Origin: Pseudomonas sp.
GTDB taxonomy: Bacteria; Pseudomonadota; Gammaproteobacteria; Pseudomonadales; Pseudomonadaceae
Reading direction: 5' to 3'
Length of the DNA stretch: 64,000 nucleotides
Assembly (NCBI RefSeq): GCF_030150285.1
Contig: NZ_JASLGE010000027.1
Span: 124,001 to 188,000, forward strand
Numbering within the stretch: position 1 is the first letter of the stretch; each line of letters opens with the position of its first letter. Positions 33,475 to 41,178 of this stretch are shown one piece after another. The position numbers and the translations under genes were made by a program. The notes under the pieces were generated by a model. It did not search any database. It was not told the DNA's origin and saw nothing but the letters and a program-made list of their open reading frames with translations.

Positions 33475-34767
33475 TTATTGCGCAACAATGCCCTTGAGGT
33501 ACGCCGCAGGTGCGGCCCCAAGGTTGTTCAGCAGCCGTTCGCTGTACCAGTCCACGAAATTGACCACGCCAAACTCGTAAGTTTTGGAGTACGGGCCCGG
33601 TTGGTACGCGATGGAGTTAATGCCGCGCTGGTTTTCTTCCGCCAGGCGACGGTCTTGGTTGTTGGTGGCGTCCCACACTTGGCGCATACGCTCCACGTCA
33701 TAGTCCACCCCTTCAACCGCGTCCTTGTGCACCAGCCATTTGGTGGTGACGATGGTTTCCTGCGGGCCGATGGGCCACACGGTAAACACGATGATGTGGT
33801 CACCCATGCAGTGGTTCCAGGAATGCGGCAGGTGCAGGATACGCATAGAGCCCAAGTCCGGGTTTTTAATGCGCCCCATGAGTTTTGCACAGCCTTGCTT
33901 GCCGTCCAGGGTCATCGACACGGTGCCCTTGAGCAGGGGCATGCGCACGATACGGTTGCGCAGGCCGAAGCTGGCGTGGGCATAAGGGATTTTTTCTTCG
34001 TCCCAGGCCGCCGCCGACGCGGCCACATGGTCCTTGAACGCCTGGTCGGCGCGCGGGTCGGTGACGTCATCCCATTCCAGCAGGGTTTTCAACAATTCCG
34101 GGTGTGAACCGCCGCAGTGGTAGCACTCACGGTTGTTCTCAAGGACCAGTTTCCAGTTGGCCTTTTCCACCAGGGTGGTTTGAATCGCCACCTTGGTGTT
34201 TTCCATGTCGTAGGGTTCCATGTAGTGGTTGAGCGTGGACAGGAACTCGTCGATGGCCGGCGGGTTCTCGGCCAGGCTGATAAAGATGTAGCCCCCGGCC
34301 GTTTTCACGTTCACCGGCTTGAGGCCGTATTGCTTCATGTCAAAGTCCGCGCCCATCTCCGTGCCAGCAAACAGCAGGCGCCCGTCCAGCTCATAGGTCC
34401 ACTGGTGGTAATGGCAGACCAGCTTGGCGACCTTGCCCTTTTCCGTGGTGCACAGCCGCGAACCCCGGTGGCGGCACACGTTATGGAAGGCATGCACCTG
34501 ACCTTCTGCACCGCGAATCACGATGATCGGGTTTTTGCCGATTTGCAGGGTGATGAAGTTGCCTTTGGTGGGAATTTCGCAGGTCATGCCCGCGATCAAC
34601 CATTCCTTCTGGAAGATCTCTTGCATGTCGATTTCAAACAGGCGCTCGTCGTTATAAAACGGCTGGGGCAGCGAAAACGTGCGTTCGCGGTTTTGCAGCA
34701 TTTCAGCGGTGGCCTTGCGTGCGGGTTCCAGTGGATCGCCCAGGCTCAGAGTAGAAGTGATGTCCAT
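33475..34767 (-). CDS. gbcA: GbcA, Rieske oxygenase subunit of glycine betaine monooxygenase
   Basis: The 430-residue product demethylates glycine betaine to dimethylglycine and formaldehyde with electrons from GbcB. The Rieske cluster ligands are Cys98, His100, Cys118 and His121 (CRHRG...CHYHQW). The mononuclear iron histidines are His217 and His222 (ECYHCGGSH). Length equals that of known GbcA. The frame is open upstream, but the ATG at 34767 has a GAGGA site eight bases before it and matches the family start. It is divergent from gbcB across a 280-bp regulatory gap. Confidence 0.95.
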   Translation of the reverse strand: MDITSTLSLGDPLEPARKATAEMLQNRERTFSLPQPFYNDERLFEIDMQEIFQKEWLIAGMTCEIPTKGNFITLQIGKNPIIVIRGAEGQVHAFHNVCRHRGSRLCTTEKGKVAKLVCHYHQWTYELDGRLLFAGTEMGADFDMKQYGLKPVNVKTAGGYIFISLAENPPAIDEFLSTLNHYMEPYDMENTKVAIQTTLVEKANWKLVLENNRECYHCGGSHPELLKTLLEWDDVTDPRADQAFKDHVAASAAAWDEEKIPYAHASFGLRNRIVRMPLLKGTVSMTLDGKQGCAKLMGRIKNPDLGSMRILHLPHSWNHCMGDHIIVFTVWPIGPQETIVTTKWLVHKDAVEGVDYDVERMRQVWDATNNQDRRLAEENQRGINSIAYQPGPYSKTYEFGVVNFVDWYSERLLNNLGAAPAAYLKGIVAQ

Positions 34768-34947
34768 TATCGGTGTCCTCATGGCCATCGTGTGTGGCCT
34801 AAAAGTGGCTAACAAGGGTATTGCGCAAGGCCATTCAACAGTGTGTTGAGTGGTGTGGAGTGTGCGTTCGAAGTGCAGACATGCCATATCTGCGGGCGAC
34901 ATGGCCCAATCTGTTCCCGACTCCCTAGCCCGTGTTTTAAGCGGCTG

Positions 34948-34976
34948 GTCGCGATAAGTATGTGAATGTCGCGAAT
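34948..34976. promoter_or_regulatory. Direct repeat in the gbcA-gbcB gap, possible GbdR site
   Basis: GTCGCGATA (34948) is repeated as GTCGCGAAT (34968), 20 bp later. Two-turn direct repeats are the usual binding pattern of AraC-type activators, and GbdR is known to activate both genes. The match to the known GbdR site was not checked. Confidence 0.5.
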
Positions 34977-35047
34977 AGATAAATGGCCGCCTCGGCGCAT
35001 GCGCAGAATCGCCACCATGAGGCCGGCAGTCGGCCGTGGAGAAGCGC

Positions 35048-36148
35048 ATGTCCAATACCTTTCTGAATCCGGTAACCACCCAGACCTGGGCCAATGGCCG
35101 ACATACCGTGCGATGCGTCAAAGTGATTCAGGAAACCTGGGACGTGCGTACTTTCTGCTTTATGGCAGACCAGCCCATTCTGTTCTTTTTCAAGCCGGGC
35201 CAATTTGTGACCCTGGAGCTGGAAATCGACGGCGACCCAGTGATGCGTTCGTACACCATTTCCAGTTCACCGTCGGTGCCGTACAGCTTTTCGGTCACCA
35301 TTAAACGGGTACCGGGTGGGCGGGTGTCCAATTGGTTGCACGACACCTTGCACGAAGGCCAGGAGTTGGCCGTGCACGGGCCGGTGGGCTTGTTCAATGC
35401 CATCGACGCGCCGAGCCCCAAAGTGTTGTACCTCAGCGGCGGGGTGGGCATTACCCCGGTGATGTCGATGGCGCGCTGGTTTTACGACACCAACGCGAAT
35501 GTCGACATGGTGTTTATCCACAGCGCGCGCTCCCCCAAAGACATCATTTATCACCGCGAGCTGGAGCACATGGCTTCGCGCATTGATAACTTCAACTTGC
35601 ACCTGATTTGCGAGAAGCACGGGTTGGGCGAGCCGTGGGCGGGGTATCGCGGGTACTTGAACCACAAGATGCTCGAATTGATGGCCCCTGACTTTATGGA
35701 GCGCGAAGTGTTCTGCTGCGGGCCCACCCCGTATATGAATGCGGTCAAGCGCCTGCTGGAAAGCAATGGCTTTGATATGAGCCGTTATCACGAAGAGTCG
35801 TTTGGTGCGACGCCGCCCGAAGCGCGCGCCGATGCGGTGGAACAGGCCGAACAGGCGGCGGATGCGCCGGAACTCGAACTGGCGGACCTCAACCAGGTGG
35901 AGTTCATCTCTTCGGGCAAGAGCATTCGCGTGGGGCCGAGCGAAACCGTGCATGCGGCGGCCGCGAAATTGGGATTGATGATCCCCAAAGCCTGCGGCAT
36001 GGGCATTTGCGGGACCTGCAAAGTGCTGAAACTGGGGGGCGAAGTCGAGATGGAACACAACGGCGGCATCACCGACGACGATGTTGCCGAGGGCTACATC
36101 CTGTCGTGCTGCAGCGTGCCGAAGGGCGATGTGAGAATAGAATTCTAA
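35048..36148 (+). CDS. gbcB: GbcB, reductase subunit of glycine betaine monooxygenase
   Basis: The 366-residue product has an FAD domain (RSYTISSSPS, about residue 75), an NAD domain (LYLSGGVGITPVMSMARW, then FCCGPTPYM) and a C-terminal plant-type 2Fe-2S ferredoxin domain (CGMGICGTCKV and a late CC pair). It passes electrons from NADH to GbcA. The ATG at 35048 is preceded by GGAGAAGCGC. REP repeats follow the stop. Confidence 0.95.
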   Translation: MSNTFLNPVTTQTWANGRHTVRCVKVIQETWDVRTFCFMADQPILFFFKPGQFVTLELEIDGDPVMRSYTISSSPSVPYSFSVTIKRVPGGRVSNWLHDTLHEGQELAVHGPVGLFNAIDAPSPKVLYLSGGVGITPVMSMARWFYDTNANVDMVFIHSARSPKDIIYHRELEHMASRIDNFNLHLICEKHGLGEPWAGYRGYLNHKMLELMAPDFMEREVFCCGPTPYMNAVKRLLESNGFDMSRYHEESFGATPPEARADAVEQAEQAADAPELELADLNQVEFISSGKSIRVGPSETVHAAAAKLGLMIPKACGMGICGTCKVLKLGGEVEMEHNGGITDDDVAEGYILSCCSVPKGDVRIEF

Positions 36149-36153
36149 ACACC

Positions 36154-36215
36154 GTAGGAACGAGCTTGCTGGTGATTTTTGATCTTTAAAAGATCGCGAG
36201 CAAGCTCGCTCCTAC
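36154..36215. repeat. REP-type inverted repeat
   Basis: GTAGGAACGAGCTTGCT at the left and AGCAAGCTCGCTCCTAC at the right flank a GATCTTTAAAAGATC centre. This is the long form of the family, able to form one large hairpin, placed just after gbcB. Confidence 0.8.
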
Positions 36216-36243
36216 AAAATTGTTCCAACACTTCGAAGCGCCT

Positions 36244-36294
36244 GTAGGAACGAGCTTGCTCGTGATCTTTTGATCTTTTAAAAACGCGCTCCTG
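36244..36294. repeat. REP-type repeat, degenerate copy
   Basis: It starts as GTAGGAACGAGCTTGCTCG with the usual GATCTTTTGATC centre, but the right arm is decayed (CGCGCTCCTGC). It lies 28 bp after the intact copy. Confidence 0.7.
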
Positions 36295-36428
36295 CACGGT
36301 GAGCAGGGTTGAGGGAACAAAGGTTGCAAACCGCAGTCTTTAGGGTTCCTAAAGTCAGGTCGCCGCTAGCTTAGCGGCCGACTTTTCTTTATCGTACGCG
36401 CCCTCTGAAACTGCTTGAGACCACCCCC

Positions 36429-36653
36429 ATGATTGAGTCATCCCTTAGCAAGCTGGAACAACTGGTCAGCGACCTGGTTCAGCAAAAGCAAGAACTGCTG
36501 GACACCAACGGTCAACTGAGCGCTGAGCTGGCCCAGGCCAAAGACGAAAACGAAAGCCTGCAACTGTCCCTGATGGAACAGGAAGAGAAGCAAGGTGCAA
36601 CCGCTGCGCGTATTCAGGCGCTGGTTGAACGCGCGAGCCCTGTCGGCGCATGA
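36429..36653 (+). CDS. Small coiled-coil protein (ZapB-like/TIGR02449-type)
   Basis: The 74-residue product is almost entirely a predicted coiled coil (LSKLEQLVSDLVQQKQELLD, LAQAKDENESLQLSLMEQEE). Proteins of this type stand directly before zapA in pseudomonads and are thought to be division-ring partners. It overlaps the next gene by four bases (ATGA). The coupling supports a functional pair. Confidence 0.75.
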   Translation: MIESSLSKLEQLVSDLVQQKQELLDTNGQLSAELAQAKDENESLQLSLMEQEEKQGATAARIQALVERASPVGA

Positions 36654-36952
36654 GTATGGGCAGAGACGGTGTAAACGTCGTCTCGATTCTGGGCAACGAC
36701 TACACGATCAAGGCACCGGAAGGGGAGCAACAAACCCTGATGGCCGCTACGGTCATGCTGAAGGCAGCCCTGGCCGAAACGAAAAGAAAGTACCCGAGCT
36801 TGATCGGTGACAAGTTGTTGGTGCTGGCCGCGTTGAATCTGTGTTCGCAGCAGGTTGAACTGCAACTGGCCCACAAACAGGAACTCGACCGTTATCAAGA
36901 GCAAGTCAGCGCCACGGTCGATGTGATTGAGCGAACCCTCGGGCAAAGCTGA
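36650..36952 (+). CDS. ZapA-family cell division protein
   Basis: The 100-residue product has the ZapA plan: a short beta front (VNVVSILGNDYTIKAPEGEQ), a helix (LMAATVMLKAALAETKRKYP), the conserved DKLLVLAALNLCSQQ segment and a C-terminal coiled coil. ZapA cross-links FtsZ filaments. It differs much from the housekeeping Pseudomonas ZapA that I remember beside the 6S RNA gene, so it may be a second copy. No 6S RNA is seen here; a REP repeat follows at once. Confidence 0.8.
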   Translation: MSMGRDGVNVVSILGNDYTIKAPEGEQQTLMAATVMLKAALAETKRKYPSLIGDKLLVLAALNLCSQQVELQLAHKQELDRYQEQVSATVDVIERTLGQS

Positions 36953-36967
36953 GCAATCACACCACGC

Positions 36968-37028
36968 GGAGCGAGCGTGCTCGCGATCTTTTAAACGTTC
37001 AAAAGATCGCGAGCAAGCTCGCTCCTAC
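36968..37028. repeat. REP-type inverted repeat
   Basis: A full-length palindrome (GGAGCGAGCGTGCTCGCGATC to GCGAGCAAGCTCGCTCCTAC) with centre TTTTAAACGTTCAAAA, between the convergent zapA-like and threonine aldolase genes, where it may serve as a shared transcription end. Confidence 0.8.
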
Positions 37029-37041
37029 GGCTGATTGGGTT

Positions 37042-38082
37042 TTACGCCGCCATCACTTCCCGTATGTCCGCGGCCAATTCGCGCACGCGGTCTTCTTCGG
37101 TGTCCCACGAGCACATGAACCGTGCCCCGCCCTTGCCGATAAAGGTGTAGAACCGCCAGCCCCGGGCCGTCAGTGCCTCTACGGCGGGCTCCGAGAGTTG
37201 CAGGAATACGCCGTTGGCTTCCACCGGGAACATCAGCTCAACGCCCGGAATATCGCTGACCAACTGGCTCAGCAATTGAGCACAATGGTTGGCATGGCGC
37301 GAGTGTTTGAGCCACGCGTCGTTTTCCAGCAGGCCTACCCACGGGGCTGACAAAAAGCGCATCTTCGACGCCAGTTGCCCGGCCTGTTTGCAGCGGTAGT
37401 CAAAGTCCACGGCCAGGTCGTGGTCGAAGAACAGAATTGCTTCGCCGACCGCCATGCCATTTTTGGTTCCGCCAAAGCACAGCACATCCACCCCGGCTTT
37501 CCAGCTCAGTTCGGCCGGCGAGCAGCCCAGGAAGGCGCAGGCATTGGAAAACCGCGCGCCGTCCATGTGCAGCAGCAAGCCGAGTTCTTTGCAGGTGGCG
37601 CTGATGGCACGGATTTCTTCAGGCGTGTACACGGTGCCCACTTCGGTGGCCTGGGTGATGGTGACCACGCGGGGTTTGGGGTAGTGAATGTCTTTACGCT
37701 TGAGGGCGATTTCCCGGATGGACTCAGGGGTGATCTTGCCGTTTTCAGTGCGAGCCAGCAGCAGCTTGGAGCCGTTGGAGAAAAATTCCGGCGCACCGCA
37801 TTCGTCGGTCTCGACGTGGGCCGTTTCGGAGCAGATCACGCTGTGGAAGCTTTGGCACAGCGATGACAGGGCCAGGGAGTTGGCGGCGGTGCCGTTGAAG
37901 GCGAAGTACACCTCGCAGTCGGTTTCGAACAGATGGCGGAAGTCGTTTGACGCACGCAGCGTCCACTCGTCATCGCCGTAAGAGCGTTGATGGCCGTGGT
38001 TGGCTTTTTCCATGGCAGACCAGACTTCGGGGCAGATACCGGAGTAGTTGTCGCTGGCGAATTGTTGGCTCTTATCAGTCAT
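37042..38082 (-). CDS. ltaE: Low-specificity L-threonine aldolase
   Basis: The 346-residue PLP enzyme cleaves threonine and allo-threonine to glycine and acetaldehyde. The PLP lysine is in CFGGTKNGMAVGE, with the aspartate in LLHMDGARFSNA. It has the position of PA5413 in the betaine locus, linking the pathway's glycine to threonine. The ATG at 38082 gives the family start (TDKSQQFASDNYSG), with CGGGAA before it. The stop lies next to a REP repeat. Confidence 0.92.
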   Translation of the reverse strand: MTDKSQQFASDNYSGICPEVWSAMEKANHGHQRSYGDDEWTLRASNDFRHLFETDCEVYFAFNGTAANSLALSSLCQSFHSVICSETAHVETDECGAPEFFSNGSKLLLARTENGKITPESIREIALKRKDIHYPKPRVVTITQATEVGTVYTPEEIRAISATCKELGLLLHMDGARFSNACAFLGCSPAELSWKAGVDVLCFGGTKNGMAVGEAILFFDHDLAVDFDYRCKQAGQLASKMRFLSAPWVGLLENDAWLKHSRHANHCAQLLSQLVSDIPGVELMFPVEANGVFLQLSEPAVEALTARGWRFYTFIGKGGARFMCSWDTEEDRVRELAADIREVMAA

Positions 38083-38169
38083 TTCCCGGTTCCGTGATCG
38101 AAGGGTGAGGTGCACTTTATCCAAGAAATTGGCGGGTGCACAGGTATCGGTTTGTACCCATGATTAACC

Positions 38170-38225
38170 CGGCTTCGATTGGACATGCTGAAGGCTGTTT
38201 TCAACTGCGAGTAGTCGTCTGTCAA
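38170..38225 (-). pseudogene. Decayed fourth copy of the toxin-tip start
   Basis: Directly after the stop of the first immunity gene, the minus strand reads TTG ACA GAC ... giving LTDDYSQLKTAFSMSNRSR. This matches the start of the two toxin-tip relics (TDISCALKTALGISSRS, TDNSFALKTALGISSRS), then the likeness ends. It marks the far edge of the tandem array. Confidence 0.6.
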
Positions 38226-38226
38226 G

Positions 38227-38616
38227 TTATCTAAACTCCAGAAAAACGCCTTCAACTACTATCCAAGTGAAGGAGATGAAAAACATCATTATATTGATGA
38301 ACAGAAGGCGTTTTAGCCGAGGAGGGAAATTTTTAAGATCGGTAGGGTCTAGCTCGCCGATGCGCAGTGATGCCCATGGCATCAGCACCATGCTAGCGAT
38401 TTTTGATATCTCCAAGAGGGACCAAAACACCCCTCGTTTCCCTAGGTACGTGCCCCAAATATAAATATAACGGCTGTTCTTCAAGGCCTCTTTTATAGCG
38501 TCCATGTAACGGTGGCTCAGGTACAGACTGAATGCAATCCCCACATATGCAAGCAGAATTGGGGCCCCCGTATAGATGATCGCAATCCAGGGAGACCAAG
38601 TGTCGATACCGGTCAT
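38227..38616 (-). CDS. Immunity-type membrane protein, copy 1
   Basis: The 129-residue product has three membrane segments (about 10-32, 62-84 and 103-125) and a conserved cytosolic loop SRYIYIWG.YLGKRGV.WSLLE. It is nearly the same as copies 2 and 3. It overlaps the upstream toxin-tip relic by four bases, the same coupling as between the intact effector and copy 3. A membrane immunity protein fits a toxin with a glycine-rich membrane-active end. The exact toxin it neutralises is inferred. Confidence 0.78.
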   Translation of the reverse strand: MTGIDTWSPWIAIIYTGAPILLAYVGIAFSLYLSHRYMDAIKEALKNSRYIYIWGTYLGKRGVFWSLLEISKIASMVLMPWASLRIGELDPTDLKNFPPRLKRLLFINIMMFFISFTWIVVEGVFLEFR

Positions 38617-38801
38617 GGCTGTGTAATTTCGTAAACGATATAACCACTCATCTTCATATACTTGGTAGCACGACGGGTTGCTTCCACATGGGTGGCATAA
38701 CCCGAGGGCTGGCCCGGTGCATCAGCCTTGCGCCAGTGGTGCGCCAAGCTACGGCTGGAAATGCCGAGGGCTGTTTTCAATGCGCAGGAGATGTCTGTCA
38801 A
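38613..38801 (-). pseudogene. Toxin-tip relic, copy 1 (62 codons, TTG start)
   Basis: Codons 7-50 match residues about 318-365 of the PAAR effector (LKTALGISSRSLAHHW, GYATHVEATRRATKYMK). Then about 97 residues, the whole glycine-rich membrane part, are deleted, joining GYI to the last residues (VYEITQP against LYERTLP). It has its own TTG start three bases after the stop of immunity copy 2. It cannot carry the toxic part but keeps the coupled ATGA start of the immunity gene. Confidence 0.8.
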
Positions 38802-38802
38802 G

Positions 38803-39192
38803 TTATCTAAACTCCAGAACCACTGCTACAACTGCCATCCAAGTGAAGGAGATGTACAACATCGTTATATTGATGACCAGAAGTCGTTTTAGACGAGGAG
38901 GGAAATTTTTAAGATCGTTAGGGTCTAGCTCGCCGATGCGCAGTGATGCCCATGGCCACGTCACCATGCCTGTGATTTTTGCTATCTCCAAGAGGGACCA
39001 AATCACCCCCCGTTTCCCTAAGTACGGGCCCCAAATATAAATATAACGGCTGTTCTTCAAGGCCTCTTTTATAGCGTCCATGTAACGGTGGCTTAGGTAC
39101 AGACTGAATACAATCCCCACAAATCCAATCAGAATTGGGGTGCCCGTAAAGATGATCGCAATCCAGGGAGACCAAGTGTCGATACTGGTCAT
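38803..39192 (-). CDS. Immunity-type membrane protein, copy 2
   Basis: The 129-residue product has the same three-helix layout as copy 1 with about a dozen and a half exchanges, most of them in the first and last membrane helices (IIFTGTPILIGFVGIVFSL; VINITMLYISFTWMAVVAVV). It is closer to copy 3 than copy 1 is. It overlaps toxin-tip relic 2 by four bases. Being full length, it may supply protection in place of the frameshifted copy 3. Confidence 0.78.
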   Translation of the reverse strand: MTSIDTWSPWIAIIFTGTPILIGFVGIVFSLYLSHRYMDAIKEALKNSRYIYIWGPYLGKRGVIWSLLEIAKITGMVTWPWASLRIGELDPNDLKNFPPRLKRLLVINITMLYISFTWMAVVAVVLEFR

Positions 39193-39377
39193 GGCTGTGT
39201 AGTTTCGTAAACGATATAACCACTCATCTTCATATAATTGGTAGCACGACGGGTTGCTTCCACATGGGTGGCATAACCCGAGGGCTGGCCCGGTGCATCA
39301 GCCTTGCGCCAGTGGTGCGCCAAGCTACGGCTGGAAATGCCGAGGGCTGTTTTCAATGCGAAGGAGTTGTCTGTCAA
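39189..39377 (-). pseudogene. Toxin-tip relic, copy 2 (62 codons, TTG start)
   Basis: It is almost identical to relic 1, with the same internal deletion (GYIVYETTQP). The shared deletion shows that the relic plus immunity module was duplicated as a unit after the deletion arose. It begins directly after the original stop position of immunity copy 3. Confidence 0.8.
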
Positions 39378-39378
39378 G

Positions 39379-39769
39379 TTATCTAAACTCCAGAGCCAAT
39401 GCTACAACTGCCATCCAAGTGAAGGAGATGTACAACATCGTTATATTGATGACCAGAAGTCGTTTTAGACGAGGAGGGAAATTTTTAAGATCGTTAGGGT
39501 CTAGCATCGCCGATGCGCAATGATGCCCATGGCCACGTCAACATGCCTGTGATTTTTGCTATCTCCAAGAGGGACCAAATCATCCCCCGTTTCCCTAAGA
39601 ACGGGCCCCAAATATAAATATAACGGCTGTTCTTCAAGGCCTCTTTTATAGCTTCCATGTAACGGTGGCTCAGGTACAGGCTGAATACAATCCCCACAAA
39701 TCCAATCAGAATTGGGGTGGTGACAATCCCAAAAGCCAGCCAAGACTTCCAGAACTCTTCTGTTGTCAT
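39379..39769 (-). pseudogene. Immunity-type membrane protein, copy 3, frameshifted
   Basis: This copy follows the effector with a four-base overlap and begins with a different front (MTTEEFWKSWLAFGIVTTPI), then equals copy 2. One extra A at 39506 (CTAGCATCGCC against CTAGCTCGCC) shifts the frame, so the product stops at 39494 after 91 residues (ASLRIGDARP) and loses the third membrane helix. Without the insertion it would read on to LALEFR at 39379. The third helix sequence is otherwise preserved, so the change is recent. Confidence 0.82.
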
Positions 39770-41178
39770 GGCAAAGTTCTCTCGTACAAAATATTTCCAC
39801 CTATTTCACCCCCCATACCTCCGATAGTCGTACCCGCCCATGCGCCGGTACCTACCAAGGCTGCGACACAGACAACACCGCCGATACCTGTAGAGACCCC
39901 GAGCGCCACGCAGATAAAACCGCCGGCATTACTGGCTAACAATCCGCTTGCGATACCACCAACAGTGGACCCGGCGAACTTGCCTCCCTCTGTAAATTTG
40001 ACCTTCTCACAAGCCGCCCCGGAGTCGCCGTTACACACCTGCTCAATAGCCAGCAATGAGGACACGCCGCCAATACCAATGCCGATATACCCACCTGCCT
40101 TCATGTACTTGGTAGCACGACTGGTTGCCTCCACATGGGTGGCATAACCCGGGATCTGGCCCGGCGCTCCGGCCTTGCCCCAGTGGTGCACCAAGCTACG
40201 GCTGGAAATGCCGAGGGCTGCTTTCAACTTGGGGTGATCGCCCAAGGTTGTGAGGCCACGCAGGCGGGTGGAGTTCAACAGGTGCGCATCCAGCTGCCCG
40301 AGCAGGCGCTTGCGACCGTCGAAGAACTGCGGCGATTTAAGGTGGCCGTGTTGGCGATAGCTCTCCTGATGCAGGCGCTCCATGGCTTGAAGGGTGTCGC
40401 GTAATCCACTCAAGTGCGTTTCCATCACCACTGAGCTGACGCCAAGCCAGGTTGAGGTATGGCCGGTAAAACTGGCGATTTCACCCGCGTGGCGCTGTAC
40501 AAAATCAGCCTCCTGCGGCGTGAGGGGATCAAGGGACTTCTTGACGTGTTGAGCGGCCGCCATCAGTTGTGCTTCTTCACGGGTGCATTGCGTGTTATTC
40601 GGGTCGCTCAGTACGATCATCGTACCGGCTTTAACCTCCGCCAGATGAGGGTTGAGCGCTCGAAACTTGCTCATGACGGCCGAATCACGCAGGGGGAAAA
40701 GTGTGGCCTCCAGCGCTTCACGGGTCATGCTCTTGGGGACCACATAAAAGCCAGGTTCCTGGCCCTCCAGGCGGTTGAATGCCGCTGGAGCTGGATGGCT
40801 CGAAGGCGCGAAACTCGATTGACGCGGCGCTACCGAGGGGGTGGTTACCGTTGAGGTGGCCGTTTGAGCCGTTCTTGAGGCCGCTGGCGGTGCCGACTTT
40901 TCGTTCTGATAGGTGGCGGTAAACACCGAGGGGATCAATTGGGCCTTGCAGGGGCAACCGCTGAAGCTGTCCAGCGTGCCGGCCATAAGCCTGCCATGGC
41001 TTTCCATGTGCGAAATGCCGCCGACGATCCGATAAGTTTTTCCGTCCTTGCCACAAGACACCAGATCCCCTGCGCAAGCATGCAGAAGGCCAAAGATGTT
41101 GATTCTTGGATCACCCTCCAACACTTTGCCGCCGCAGGTGGTTTTGTCACCCAAGCCAATGAAATAACCCTCAGGCAT
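39766..41178 (-). CDS. PAAR-domain type VI secretion effector with glycine-zipper membrane toxin end
   Basis: The 470-residue product has an N-terminal PAAR domain (residues 1-90; GLGDKTTCGGKVLEGDPR, HMESHGRLMAGT) that would cap the T6SS spike, and a variable Ser/Thr/Ala/Pro linker. A LysM-like segment follows (about 140-195; FYVVPKSMTREALEATLF, ALNPHLAEVKAGTMIVL), then a helical part and a glycine-rich hydrophobic end (about 365-465; GGKFAGSTVGGIASGLLA, GTTIGGMGGEIGGNI). The end suggests pore formation or membrane disruption, like PAAR-LysM membrane effectors of other bacteria. No T6SS core genes are in the window. It overlaps immunity copy 3 by four bases. Confidence 0.85.
   Translation of the reverse strand: MPEGYFIGLGDKTTCGGKVLEGDPRINIFGLLHACAGDLVSCGKDGKTYRIVGGISHMESHGRLMAGTLDSFSGCPCKAQLIPSVFTATYQNEKSAPPAASRTAQTATSTVTTPSVAPRQSSFAPSSHPAPAAFNRLEGQEPGFYVVPKSMTREALEATLFPLRDSAVMSKFRALNPHLAEVKAGTMIVLSDPNNTQCTREEAQLMAAAQHVKKSLDPLTPQEADFVQRHAGEIASFTGHTSTWLGVSSVVMETHLSGLRDTLQAMERLHQESYRQHGHLKSPQFFDGRKRLLGQLDAHLLNSTRLRGLTTLGDHPKLKAALGISSRSLVHHWGKAGAPGQIPGYATHVEATSRATKYMKAGGYIGIGIGGVSSLLAIEQVCNGDSGAACEKVKFTEGGKFAGSTVGGIASGLLASNAGGFICVALGVSTGIGGVVCVAALVGTGAWAGTTIGGMGGEIGGNILYERTLP

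Noticed and set aside
38170..39800. The repeated blocks as an insertion sequence, integron cassettes or CRISPR
   Set aside because: There are no inverted ends, transposase, attC-like sites or short spaced repeats. The repeats are gene-length and coding, consistent with tandem duplication of relic plus immunity gene.
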